DNA of 64,000 nucleotides from Branchiostoma floridae (taxonomy: Eukaryota; Chordata; Leptocardii; Amphioxiformes; Branchiostomatidae). Positions 45,601-55,238 of this stretch are shown one piece after another (position 1 is the stretch's first letter; every line of letters begins with the position of its first letter). Both the position numbers and the translations under genes were made by a program. The notes under the pieces were generated by a model. That model saw nothing but the letters and a program-made list of their open reading frames with translations, searched no databases and was not told the DNA's origin. The stretch lies in assembly GCF_000003815.2 (NCBI RefSeq), contig NC_049993.1:15071199-15135198 (forward strand), read 5' to 3'.

Positions 45601-47736
45601 GTGATATTATTCCGCAGTAAGGGCAAGCAATATAGATGGCGTTGGGCACGGAAAACGGGGATAGGATAACTGAGCGGTGGTATTGATTATTGTATCTATA
45701 CTGGGCTGTTTCAGGGATTAGCGTTTGTTATTGCGTCAAATCACAAATGCAAGGGTAAGACAATTTGGATGTACATGTGTATACCTTTAAAAAGAAGTCA
45801 CTGTTTGATGAAAATTCTATTAAGAATAAGAACGAATTGAATTCTACTAATTAAACAACGTTCTTCGAGTATAGAAAACGATGAAGTACATGTACTTTAG
45901 AAGTTCGCGGAGATTTACTTTCGCGGTAACAGAAAAATGGAGTATTCACGGTGGTTTTAAGTTCGCGTTAGCACCATAGACTCTAGTCACATACTAAAAT
46001 GGAAAAATATTCACGGTGGTTTTGAGTTCGCGGTGAGGAGGCCACCGCAAAAACCGCGAAGATAAAACTACCGCGAACATTTCTGCATTTACAGTAGTAT
46101 TCTAATAGTAATATAATCACACACATGAAACTTGAATTCAACGATCCAATATTCACCAAATGGTTTCAACGTTTATAGCGTTTCCAGTTGATTATTCAAA
46201 AACAAAAAAGCACAACCTTATTGCTAAAGGTAACAACCAAAAAACGTACGGTGCATGTATCAAATCCTTGCGGGACAATATGCAGCGTCATAAATATTAA
46301 TCTAACGTCATTATTACTTTTAAGAAATCTGGGTCAACATTGTAAACTAGTAATTGCATTGGACATTTGGGAAATTGAGTCGGATGATTAAAATCTCATG
46401 CAACAAAACATGTACATATGTTTTACTATGTATGGTTAAAAAAACGGTATAATACATAAATATGTATTTTAATAATAATACATAATTTATAATTATGTTT
46501 TTGATAGAGATCTTAATCTGCATTCATAAAGCGTATACAAGCTTATCATATTCGTATTTATGTAATATCTAATCAGTCTTAACACAAAAGATTTTGCGCT
46601 CTGTAGCGTTGAAGTTTTGAGGGCTTTGTGTTCATCATATTTTTCTTATATCTGTCGATATCATTTATAATTTTCTACCAACAAAAAAGTGTGGTTGTAT
46701 ATGTCATTATTATATACGTCAACATTATCAACTTCAACTCTTCAACTGAAGAGGAAATTTTTCGCTTTATATGCGAAAGAATTTCTTTTACACATACAGA
46801 CCATGTACTCTATATGTTTGGTCCTGAATATGGTTAAGGTCAACTTAATTTAGGCCGCAGAATTAGGTATTGGAACATAAACAAGGCCGTATTTTAGACC
46901 CCCAGCAAGGTACTGATCCAATCGTTGTATCGATTATACATCAGTCAGGCAGCCCTAGTGTGTACTGTATGTCTTCAAATATTTGCATTCGTTCTACTTT
47001 AAGGTTATTGTAATGCCTCCTCCTTTAATATGTGCTTTGCTGTATTGTCAAAAATAGCAATAAGCTCATTTCTACTGCTACTGTGAAATTAAATATAAAT
47101 TAATGAATACCCATTAGTATATTTTTTAATTTAAGTATTCATCAAAACAATGACAAAACGTACGTGTAAAAGTAACGTAGATATAGTATGCGATATTAGT
47201 ATTGGATATAAGGATACAAGCTTCTTTGTGTTCTTAATCCATGCCCCTTTTCCCACTAGACGACAAACTTAACGGAAGCGTGTAACTGATTTCATACAAG
47301 GTATATCATACAAAACGTAAGCATGACCGAAAAGACAACAAAACGCACAAAGCGTAAAATCTCTTTTTCTGTACTACTATCTATGACATTTTAGGTCACA
47401 GAGAGAGACAGAGCCGAGAGAGCGCTGTTCTAGCGAAAAAGGGGTATATATAGTGAACATATCGGAATGTATGACTTTACGGTGTGAATCGACAATACAT
47501 CGTACCTGCAAGGCTCCAAAATACGCCAGCCCCCTATTCCCTCCTCCCTCCAGCACCAGGTTCTCAAACGGGAAGTCGTACTGGCTGTAGTCGGTGAAAT
47601 CCTGGTCGATCTCCCGTGAGATCCCCACGCGGAAGTTCCCGATGGGGTTGGCGGGCCTCCCCGCATTATGGTCCGCCTCCCTCCGCTCCATCAGGCTGTG
47701 GAACCCCTCCTGAACGGTAGACTGTGCTCCGCCCAT
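30476..47736 (-). CDS. Patatin-like phospholipase with C-terminal EF-hands, two alternative C-termini
   Basis: Predicted lipid acyl hydrolase. Exons joined in phase: 47736-47506, 41493-41346, 40575-40439, 38990-38855, 38198-38103, 37561-37431, 36517-36426, 35827-35671, 35100-35002, 33929-33771, 33019-32924 (494 aa in common), then 31842-31543 (total 593 aa) or 30658-30476 (total 554 aa). Patatin signatures: oxyanion loop GGGNRG (64-69), nucleophile elbow GTSAG with Ser95, and the Asp of the DGG motif at 236, giving an intact Ser-Asp dyad. After the patatin domain comes a helical charged region, a degenerate EF loop (about 360-371) and a canonical EF loop DVDGDGQITYRE at 403-414. The N-terminus MGGAQS fits an N-myristoylation site. 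I know no vertebrate PNPLA protein with EF-hands. Calcium control and membrane attachment are inferred. Intron 1 is about 6 kb. Confidence 0.9.
31543..31842 (-). CDS. Patatin/EF-hand gene, proximal alternative last exon 12a
   Basis: Acceptor CTAACAG|CAAGGG. Encodes 99 residues starting QGKRGCRAFLKNFVKKF and ending IEQTEDFTD, stop TGA. Phase 0, compatible with exon 11 (ending LFLIE). The first about 22 residues are homologous to exon 12b; the rest is Ser/Thr/Asp-rich and ends acidic. A minus-strand AATAAA sits at 31202-31207, a possible poly(A) signal. Confidence 0.8.
   Translation of the reverse strand, partial: QGKRGCRAFLKNFVKKFKLRPRGEQQRTPRKPQRRPGPELPSTSSRNLPNVLDSDSTDAQSSNSARYGYIDDSKGAVPKRTHFAASQRESIEQTEDFTD
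33547..33765. repeat. Third copy of the ATGATCCACTGCT repeat
   Basis: Ends about 5 bp from the patatin/EF-hand exon 10 donor (exon low end 33771), so part of the intron next to the splice site derives from the repeat. Closest to the 9659 copy (GACGTCACGGCAGCAGTGGA). Confidence 0.6.
34025..34150 (+). mobile_element. SINE family copy 4
   Basis: CTGGGTTCGAATCGC box-B-like region, then GATCTTGTGCCCTTGG and CTTTCCTCACTTCATC. Located in intron 9 of the patatin/EF-hand gene; an inverted tail fragment (CACACTGGGAA, TTTTTCGACCAG) lies at 34855-34970. Confidence 0.55.
35002..35100 (-). CDS. Patatin/EF-hand gene, exon 9, first part of the canonical EF-hand
   Basis: Ends in FYMLDVDGDGQ and continues into exon 10 (33929-33771) with ITYRELVNYL. 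The loop D-x-D-x-D-G-x-I-x-x-x-E is complete across the exon junction, the classic calcium-binding geometry. Confidence 0.9.
35260..35455. repeat. TG-rich microsatellite
   Basis: (TG)n with TATG interruptions in intron 8 of the patatin/EF-hand gene. Not coding. Confidence 0.75.
35671..35827 (-). CDS. Patatin/EF-hand gene, exon 8, degenerate EF-hand
   Basis: Lys/Glu-rich helix followed by LRESNLDKNDTIDKTELERA. The loop has the EF-like order Asp-Lys-Asn, hydrophobic Ile, then Glu, but Ile comes at loop position 6 instead of 8. The loop is about two residues short and lacks the central Gly, so it may not bind calcium in the normal way. Confidence 0.8.
37194..37403. mobile_element. Short foldback MITE, GTTCACCTTTATCC ends
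   Basis: Ends GTTCACCTTTATCCGAGGGT and the inverse ACCCTGCGGATAAAGGTGAA. Inner arms contain GGTTTCAAATC/GATTTGAAACC-like pairs. It lies about 28 bp from the exon 6 donor (37430). Confidence 0.6.
38103..38198 (-). CDS. Patatin/EF-hand gene, exon 5 with the catalytic aspartate
   Basis: Contains FEDVFIDGGFGCNYPIHCF. The Asp of DGG (residue 236) completes the Ser-Asp dyad. The preceding exon supplies TTPDMSIRKAVRMSMAIP, the conserved segment that normally precedes it. Confidence 0.9.
41130..41270 (-). mobile_element. SINE family copy 5 (degenerate)
   Basis: The minus strand shows GGTCCCGAGTTCGATACC, TGCCCGTGGGAAAGTCACTT and a CCTCACTTCACCGAGG block, the same order as the other copies. In intron 2 of the patatin/EF-hand gene. 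Confidence 0.5.
41346..41493 (-). CDS. Patatin/EF-hand gene, exon 2 with the catalytic serine
   Basis: Encodes VLEEAGIWKNIKRFSGTSAG; the serine of GTSAG (Ser95) is the patatin nucleophile. It joins exon 1 across a 6-kb intron as GALQ/VLEEAG, the continuous sequence expected in this family, so no exon is missing between them. Confidence 0.92.
42346..42380. mobile_element. Solo end of the piggyBac-type MITE
   Basis: TTAA followed by CCCTATTCAGACG and a G-rich run, as at the left end of the copy at 29472. No matching right end is seen, so it is a remnant. Confidence 0.55.
45300..45480. repeat. CA-rich microsatellite
   Basis: ACACA/ATACAC tract in the large intron 1 of the patatin/EF-hand gene. 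The sequence before it (CATACCAAGTATCGTTAGAA) resembles the CTCGAGTTAT repeat family. Confidence 0.6.
45905..46097. mobile_element. Foldback MITE, ACTGTAAATGCAGAA family, later copy
   Basis: Repeated TTCACGGTGGTTTTAAGTTC and TTCGCGGT units with the family end GAACATTTCTGCATTTACAG at the right. In intron 1 of the patatin/EF-hand gene. Confidence 0.6.
47506..47736 (-). CDS. Patatin/EF-hand gene, coding exon 1
   Basis: 77 codons starting MGGAQSTVQEGFHSL; ends in FENLVLEGGGNRG then LAYFGALQ, the glycine-rich oxyanion-hole loop of patatins. Gly2 and Ser6 satisfy the usual MGxxxS myristoylation pattern. A splice acceptor (CATTCCAG) lies about 32 bp upstream of the ATG, so at least one non-coding exon is expected. 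Confidence 0.92.
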
Positions 47737-47896
47737 GTTTTTAGTCCTCCCGCTGGCTCAGTCACTCTGGAATGAAAGCGTTGGGTGGTTTAGTGGAATG
47801 ATACTTTAGGGGATACTGCGCTATTGACAGCCATTTGATGAAATAAAAGCCGCATAACTGCCAAGAATTCACCAAAACACCAGGTGGTGTGTGGTT

Positions 47897-48107
47897 ATAG
47901 TGAGGGTCTGCATGCTCTTTTCCGTAATGCGTAGGCAGGCCTTTTCAATTTTCCGTAATTCGTAGGGAAGTTATCTTATTTTACGTAATTCGTAGTGGGG
48001 ATGAAGAGTAAAGCGTTGATAGCCTTCGAGAATTTAACGTAAACCGTAGTCAGCCATCTCAAATTTAGTGTAAAGCGTTGTCAGGAACCCCATGCAGACC
48101 CTCTATA
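47897..48107. mobile_element. Foldback MITE with internal short repeats
   Basis: Ends GTGAGGGTCTGCATG and CATGCAGACCCTCTATA. The interior repeats a TTNCGTAATTCGTAG-like unit about five times at roughly 35-40 bp spacing. It lies upstream of the patatin/EF-hand start codon. Confidence 0.6.
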
Positions 48108-50303
48108 GTCATCTGATCTGCGCAGGTTGACCTCTGACCTCTTCAATCCGATGGAATCGCAAACAGTGAAAAATCTATAAGCAGGTTACCAAGATTCGTA
48201 ACATCAACATTCAATATGGATAATAAAATTCTACTTTATATGTTACTCTCCGTTCTATAATGACAAAGTTAGATTGGACTTTTTTTTACACAATGGAAGA
48301 CGAATCTTTTTCTTGTGTTTAGGTTCCTTGATTTTATCAGTACTAAGAAGCTTGTTTTCTCAAGGTCAGGGATAGTACCCTTAAACTCTATCTTTTAAGT
48401 TGTTCCTTATGATACTGTAACATAAAGGGAAATGATTAACGTGCATCATTTTTTAGACTCTTTCACCATGCTTTGAATGCAGCGATCGAAAGAGGGATCG
48501 AATAGTGTTTTGATATCCGAATATGTTTTAGCACCAAGGACAGGGTCCAGTACCACAACTTCGGATAAACCATTTTCAAAACACAACAAAGTCTCCTATG
48601 CCTCCTCGATTCTCGGAACGATAAATCGCTACTTACTTGATTAAAAATAGATCGTTGTCGTAGTAGACTGAGTGTAATACTATGTATCAGTTACGTTGTG
48701 ATATGTAATTGACTGAGGCTGAAACAAGAGAGCCAAGACCTCAAACCTCCCTGAAATATTTCAAGTTTTGTTGAATTTCTTGTTTTAACCATTATTGTTT
48801 GTCTGTTTGTTTATTTTGATCTCCATTAGACTTTAATTTCAGGGATAATTTCTACATTTTTACTAGCTTTCATAAGGCAACAATTATGTGAACAATTATT
48901 TGGACATATACTAACATGAAATGTAAGAAAAGAAACAGGAGACAGGTGACCTTTGACCTTTAACCAGTGACCTTGACGTGGCACAATAGCACGTTTCATT
49001 TAAGTATCTACTACGGCAAACAAACAAAGAAACAAACAAACAAACCAACACACCACCAACAGAATCTTTAAGTTAGTAATATAGGGAGGTAAACAAATGA
49101 AATGTCACGAAATCTTCCAACATGATTACAAATCATGATGGGATAAACTAGAGGGGAAATTTAGTGTAACTAATTAAGTGTCAAGGGACATGTGCTATAC
49201 GGTACCTGTAAAACACCCCTCGGGACATACAGCCAGCAAGTCAAATGACATCGCACACCACTAAAACCAGCGCACCACTTATACGAAAATTGCACCGAAT
49301 TTAACGATCGCTAGGAGCTTGCCGAATTTGACAAACACCACAGAGTCCAGAATATATGAAAAAAAAACATTGAACGGTGCTTATTGACGAGCGAGCGTCG
49401 GTCAAATCGAAAATAATTTCCATAAGAATTACACATTAAACACACATTAGAATGGTGCATCGAACAAGAGCATGCAAGCTCTATAAAATGTTATATATAT
49501 ATAAGAGGCTTGAAGACTCGGTTGGTGAGTTTCTTTTCTACCTAGATTGTCTCGCACGCTATTTTTCTTTAGAATTCTTTTATCCCACCTTTTTATTGTC
49601 CCCTTTGCAGTCCTATCCTTGAAAATAAGTAATCTTGAAATGTAACAGAATCTTTGTGTAACAAATTGCACGTTGCTGCCATTGCAAAACCTCAAATTAC
49701 ATGTTCTGCCGGTCACACAATCATCATAATCTCACAATTGAAAAGAAAAAAGTCATCTGAAGTCTTCATTTATTATTCATCTGACAACATTTTGGTTGGC
49801 CACGGTTCAATTTGTAACCGTTTGTGAACTGGCAACTAGATATACGCCTTTTTAAAAACTCCTGTCCCATTTACAATTTGTCTGTGACTTAAGATCCACA
49901 ATTTCAAAGGAGGTGATGCCGGCATTATGTTATCATAATAGTTATATTTACAAAAACAACTTTTTTTGAATATAATACATACATGTAGCTACACTTTTCG
50001 ACGTTTTGTCCCAAAACTGGCGAGGTGTTTACAGTATATTTTACACTTCTCAAAAGCATATATTTGTATTTTCTACTATAATTCTTTTCTGCTGACTAGG
50101 GGAAAGTTTATGTTGTAAAATGCCGTGTGACAAGAGTGGAAAATGAAGAAAAAGGTCCAGTTAAGCTTACCACTGGTCGTGACAGTGAAGATGTTATGTA
50201 CAGTATTTACAGGCTCATTGTACGTAATGCATTCCCATATGCTAGTTCTTTTAGATAATAACAATGAGCAGTAGACCGCGGCTTAGCGTCCCTTTATTTT
50301 TTT
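48108..50303. other. Upstream flank or 5' intron of the patatin/EF-hand gene
   Basis: No coding exon was recognised. AT-rich, with short AAAC and AAAT runs. Confidence 0.45.
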
Positions 50304-50500
50304 TTAAGCCCCCTTTACAAATCAAGAATTTAGCTCGGCCGAGTTGTCAGCGAGCTCTAAATTACAAGGAGGCATGACCCTGATGCCTACGAACAAATGG
50401 CAGAGTTTGTTCGTCGGCATCGGGGGCATACCTCCTCGTAATTTAGAGCTCGATGACAACTCGGCCGAGCTAAATTCTTGGTTTGTAAAGGGGGCTTTAA
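50304..50500. mobile_element. Near-perfect foldback element
   Basis: About 85-bp arms starting AAGCCCCCTTTACAAA and ending TTTGTAAAGGGGGCTT, with GCTCGGCCGAG palindromes inside. TTAA is present at both edges (50304-50307, 50497-50500), as for piggyBac-type insertions. No coding capacity. Confidence 0.75.
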
Positions 50501-53214
50501 GATGACTGCAACGCTTTCCGATAGCGCACACTATTTGGTTTAAAAAAACAACCGGGATTCCATATCACGACTTCAAGCTTTGTTGGGTGGGCCTACCAAT
50601 GAACTACGCACGCTATAATTTTGGATATTTTTTTTCCTTTATAACGAATTAAATGCACTTTGGACACCGTTCTATATTAGACATGATTTTATTAGAATAA
50701 GAATATAGGCGAGCCATTTACACCAACCAACCAGTGTGTATTTACTAAGCTAACGTTTCGATGCCTGTTATAAGCAAAGTAAGTACTTACAGGTAGAGAA
50801 AAAATTCTCCTATCTCCTTTCCACTTCTCTAGCCTCAAAATAGAATTACATTTTTCCATACAACCCTCTACACTGGGAATGGAATGCGCCAACTAGAATG
50901 ACCTTCCAAACACCCCTTTACCTTGAAAGTGGAATAGTCTTAATAGCCGACGGCGGACCGCTGATATGTCTCTGTCATTGCTTTATCTCTAAATTCAATA
51001 ATGTCGGTCTTTACTAATGTAAACGTACACGGTGTGATAGCTTATAGGTTTTGTTACCTTATTTAAATATTATGCACATTTGCTATGAGTTCATCATTTG
51101 TATTTGTAGTACGATACATATATAATATTTCACTTATACAATAACGATATGGAACGGCTGTATATGGCCGCAACGATAAGTAAATAAATTCTATTACAGT
51201 GTCGACGTATCTAAAACTGCTTGAAAGACTAAAAAAGCGAAAGAACTCGAAAGATTAACTCAGAGACGGCTCTTTTAACCCGTGTCCATGTCTACCCCCC
51301 GCCCCCTAGAAACGTTGATAGGTCGGTCCCGAAAGAAATGTTGTAGGAAACGCCTAGTTATTCCGTCTTATTTCAATAAGACGGAGCTTTCTTAATTAAA
51401 AAAATAAGGGGATCTTCTTACGACTTATCTTCTCAGGTATTCCATGTTAAAAAAAGTGCATAGTTTAAAAAGAGGGGAGGGGAGGGGGCGATAAAAAAAC
51501 ACAACAGGTTGCAATCATTAGCCACGCCCTGTATATCAACGCTAGACAATTGATACACTTATATATGTTGATACTATCTACCTGTTGTCCTTTTTTATTA
51601 GTCCTCGGTATCCAATACATCGCAATAGTGTACTATCATCAAATAACATATTAATTTCTTTAACATAAATATGATCGTACAGATGGCAAAAATATATTTG
51701 CAACAGGTAATACACAGGCAAATAATTAAAGCATACACGTATACCTATATAGACCACTTACCTTTGCTACTCAATCTTCCTCACGTAGATCTAGGACTGT
51801 AAGAAAAATTCCTGCTCCCAATTTGAGATCTTGAGTGTCTTCTGTAAGCCTTTAAGCATCCCACAGGGCTAAGACTACCTTAAACCAGCGGTGACTGGTC
51901 AGCGTTAAAAGCAACAGCTCGCTGATATTGATGGTATGCAGCTGACTGGGCATTCACAATACAACACCGTGTTTTAAGTACATTAGTATCACACTTAACA
52001 AAAAATCATGCCACAAAGCCACATTTTTCTGTTTGCATGAAATATTGTTACCATTTTCACGAATTTACATGACGTGTAATGCTGCAAAGATTGTGTTAAG
52101 CGTTTTAAGGTTACGTTAATATTCTTGCTTATGCCGTTTAATTTGCCACAACATTCGACCCCCCGCCCCCACCCCGTACAAAACTTATTATTTGCTAGTG
52201 GATATCAAGTAAAACTAAATTGAGAATGACTCTCATGTCACTTTTTGTTTACATATCATATTTGCTTTCTCTGTTTAGGATAAACAAGACGTATACAAAA
52301 ATTTGCTGATTTTGTAAAATATAAACGATATTCTACATAGGAATGTTTTTTAGCAATACATTCTTTTTGAAGAGCCGTGCGAATGATAACATTCGAACTA
52401 TGACAAATTTTTATTTTCGACAAAACACGAAATATCCATATACCATTTTACAACGTACTGTATCACTTTTACAACGTACTGTATCGCACAGGCCGCTATG
52501 TAGCAAATTTGGCACAATCATATATTATTCATACGCGGGCCGTATGCTTCACAAATACGCATTGTCATCAATACAAACAGAGCGGGTGCTTCGTAATAGC
52601 AACAAACGACAAAATACCTCCCCCATTTTGTCACTGTTACAATGTTGTGAGGTGCAGTGGTGGTACTTTACTAAAGCCCTATGCCAAAGCATTATCAGGT
52701 GCGTGGATTATTCATTATGAAACCAACGATGGTCATTTAACTATAGAAAATGTATGGATATACAAACTACAAGTGATACATAGACTACAATTGTTGTTTA
52801 GGCCTTGGGAAATTATTATTGTGTTTCCCTCTCGAAATTTTTAGGATATGTTGATGGGGATTCATTTTTGAGTTATGATTTTTTCAAATATTGAGATATC
52901 TAGATATAAGCAATTTCAAGTCGCAATTTATTGGGGCTCATGCATAATATTGTAATTGAAATATGTATTGTGCAAATACAAGTACTGTACAGACACAGTG
53001 TGATACTATGTTCATTAGTCATATTATAAGAATCGTTCAGAATTCTACTTTGTTACCAAGAGAGTGCGACATACGGACTATTTCGTTAAGTAGATGACAG
53101 GTGAAATTGCTTCCCTCGCCACCTGTCGACTAAAGAAGTGTATTGTCAGTATTGTTATCATGAAAACGGAGATATAGTTTTGTGTTTGTCAGTTTGTTTG
53201 TTTGTTGTTTCCGG
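50501..53214. other. Non-coding flank
   Basis: Apart from the candidate exon at 51762-51796 nothing protein-like or RNA-like was recognised. Mostly AT-rich. Confidence 0.4.
51762..51796 (-). other. Candidate non-coding 5' exon of the patatin/EF-hand gene
   Basis: A pyrimidine-rich acceptor (TTTTTCTTACAG) and a perfect donor (AAAG|GTAAGT) bound a 35-bp segment on the minus strand, 4 kb upstream of the patatin ATG. It contains stops and would be 5' UTR. The signal strength is seen; assignment to this gene is inference. Confidence 0.3.
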
Positions 53215-53465
53215 ATCAGCATACCTCAAGAACCACTTAATGGATTACGATCATGGTATTTAATATGTGAGGAGTTGGAAAGACAAATGTCAAGTTAAAT
53301 TTTGGGCCCCATGGTGTATGACCTTGGTACTGCAGCAGAAATTCCGTTTCTTGTATCTTTTGACAAGGATGTGGCATGGTCTTGATTTTTTTTGTGTGGA
53401 AGATAGCTCGGTAAGCGATATGTGGTGTATGTTTGGGTCCCCTAGTTTTGCCAGGGTTCAGGTTA
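53215..53465 (-). repeat. Inverted copy of the CTCGAGTTAT repeat family
   Basis: The minus strand reads CTGCTGCAGTACCAAGGTCA and ATTAAGTGGTTCTTGAGGTA in the same order as units at 28500-28760. Confidence 0.55.
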
Positions 53466-53624
53466 CGCAATAAGAAACACAACTTATCATTTCCTATGCC
53501 TTAAGTACATGACGAATTGGGCATTACCAACAAACATTGTCAATAGAATTTTTGTTTCAATTTCTTAAAATCATAGCCAGACGTCGTTTTTTTGAAAAAG
53601 GGCGCTTTAACTTGTCTTTCTTCA

Positions 53625-53873
53625 CCCCTTTATGCTGGACTTAGGCTGACTATAAGGGACAGGATTCAACAGAAAACCCTTGCCACTTTCGAAAGAATAA
53701 TGCTCACCAAGCAACCAAAAGCTCTGCACGACAAAATCACCTTTCAGTCTGAGATTCACAACTACCAAACACGCTCAATGATCACGATCAGACTGCCGAA
53801 ACCAAAATCCAACTCACAGAAAAGGCGCTTCCTGTGCAGGATGTCACAGTTGTGGAACAGCCGGTCTGCCTAA
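53625..53873 (+). pseudogene. Non-LTR retrotransposon C-terminal fragment
   Basis: Frame reads LTIRDRIQQKTLATFERIML, FQSEIHNYQTRS, RLPKPKSNSQKRRF and SQLWNSRSA then stop. The HNYxTRS, LPxPxxxxxKRxF and LWNS order is the conserved tail of LINE reverse transcriptases. Only the tail remains; the stop coincides with the start of the next element. Confidence 0.6.
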
Positions 53874-54498
53874 ACACCACAAACGACCACAAACGACTCA
53901 GAAACACCACAAACGACCACAAACGACTCTAATATGCAATGTATATGGGCCAAAAACCTTGTGTGGCGTTCTGAATACATTGTTTATACATTTATGAATT
54001 TAAAAAAAATGCAGCAAGTCCTACGTATTCACCAGTTATTTCGAGTTAGTCCGCCCGACTCCGCCGGTTTCAAGATCGAAGCAATTCTTGTCCGCCATGT
54101 ATGTTGTATCGCCCGTGGTAGGGGTCTGCATGGGGAAGTTCTCGATGCCTTCCTGGGTTCCATAGACGACAGGGCGATAAAACTATGGAAGCTGTTGGTT
54201 CATAGATTATAGAATGGCACTACTCTATCATTTTCAACTTATAAAACTTATATACTAAGTGTTTTTCAGCCTCAAATGCAAGCACGCATTCATTGACAGC
54301 GCTTTGATCTTGAAACCGTCGGACTAACTCGAAATAACTGGTGAATACGTAGGACTTGCTGCATTTTTTAAATTCATAAATGTATAAACAATGTCTCCAT
54401 AGCGCCACACAGGGTTTTTGACCCATATACACTGCATATTAAAGTCGTTTGTGGTCGTTTGTGGTGTTTCTGAGTCGTGTGTGGTCGTTTGTGGTGTT
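53873..54498. mobile_element. Foldback element with ACCACAAACGACC terminal repeats
   Basis: Ends AACACCACAAACGACCACAA and its inverse, each with two tandem units. About 200-bp arms are inverted repeats (TGCAGCAAGTCCTACGTATT and AATACGTAGGACTTGCTGCA). The 210-bp centre is higher in GC and open on the plus strand (ARGRGLHGEVLDAF) but not recognised. Confidence 0.75.
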
Positions 54499-54500
54499 AA

Positions 54501-55234
54501 CCCTATTCAGACTATGTATTTTTTTACATTTATTTGCCATATTACTGCGATTTTGTTACATAAATAAAATCTTATATTATTCAGCATATCTTTCATAATT
54601 ATATATGCATAAATTATGCTAATTTGATGACGTCATCAGCCCAAAATCCAAGATGGCTGACGGAATGGCCAGATCAAGAATAACAAGCTAATTATCCCTT
54701 AAAATTTGTAACTACCTGGTATTTTTTCATCAAAAACCATCAAAATGAATGAATCTAGTCTATTTCCATTGCCTTTTGTGATTATCTGTTGCCAAAAAAG
54801 TATTTAAAAAAATTCAAGGTGGTGGATGTAATAGGACGGAGCCCAACTCGTATCTTAAATGTGCATGACGTCATTTAATGACGTCATATTGACGTCATTG
54901 ATGTTGCTATTGGCACCGCAAGTCGTAATAAACATTATTATTCTGTTATCTGCACTTTTTGTTACATTTTTGCAGCATAACTTGAAGTTTTCTGAGAATA
55001 CCCATTTTTCATGGGTTTGGTCAATGTTACCAAATTGATGACGTCATAATTACGTCATCTTACGTTAACGTAACGTCAAACGTTACATACCTGTCAGAAA
55101 TTATGTCGAAATCATGTCCTGAAAATTTGGTGGCCTTACGGCACGTCGTTTTAGAGTTACAGGACTTAGAAGTGGAGGGCCTCAAAAGCCCCCCCCCCTC
55201 CCGGGGTGGCCAAAAAAGCCCGGTCTGAATAGGG
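54501..55234. mobile_element. piggyBac-type MITE, internally deleted copy
   Basis: Same ends as 29472-30421, flanked by TTAA at 54497-54500 and 55235-55238. Relative to the full copy about 210 bp after the left end are missing. It is inserted exactly at the right edge of the foldback at 53873. The minus strand at its right edge reads NPIQTGLFWPP. Confidence 0.8.
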
Positions 55235-55238
55235 TTAA

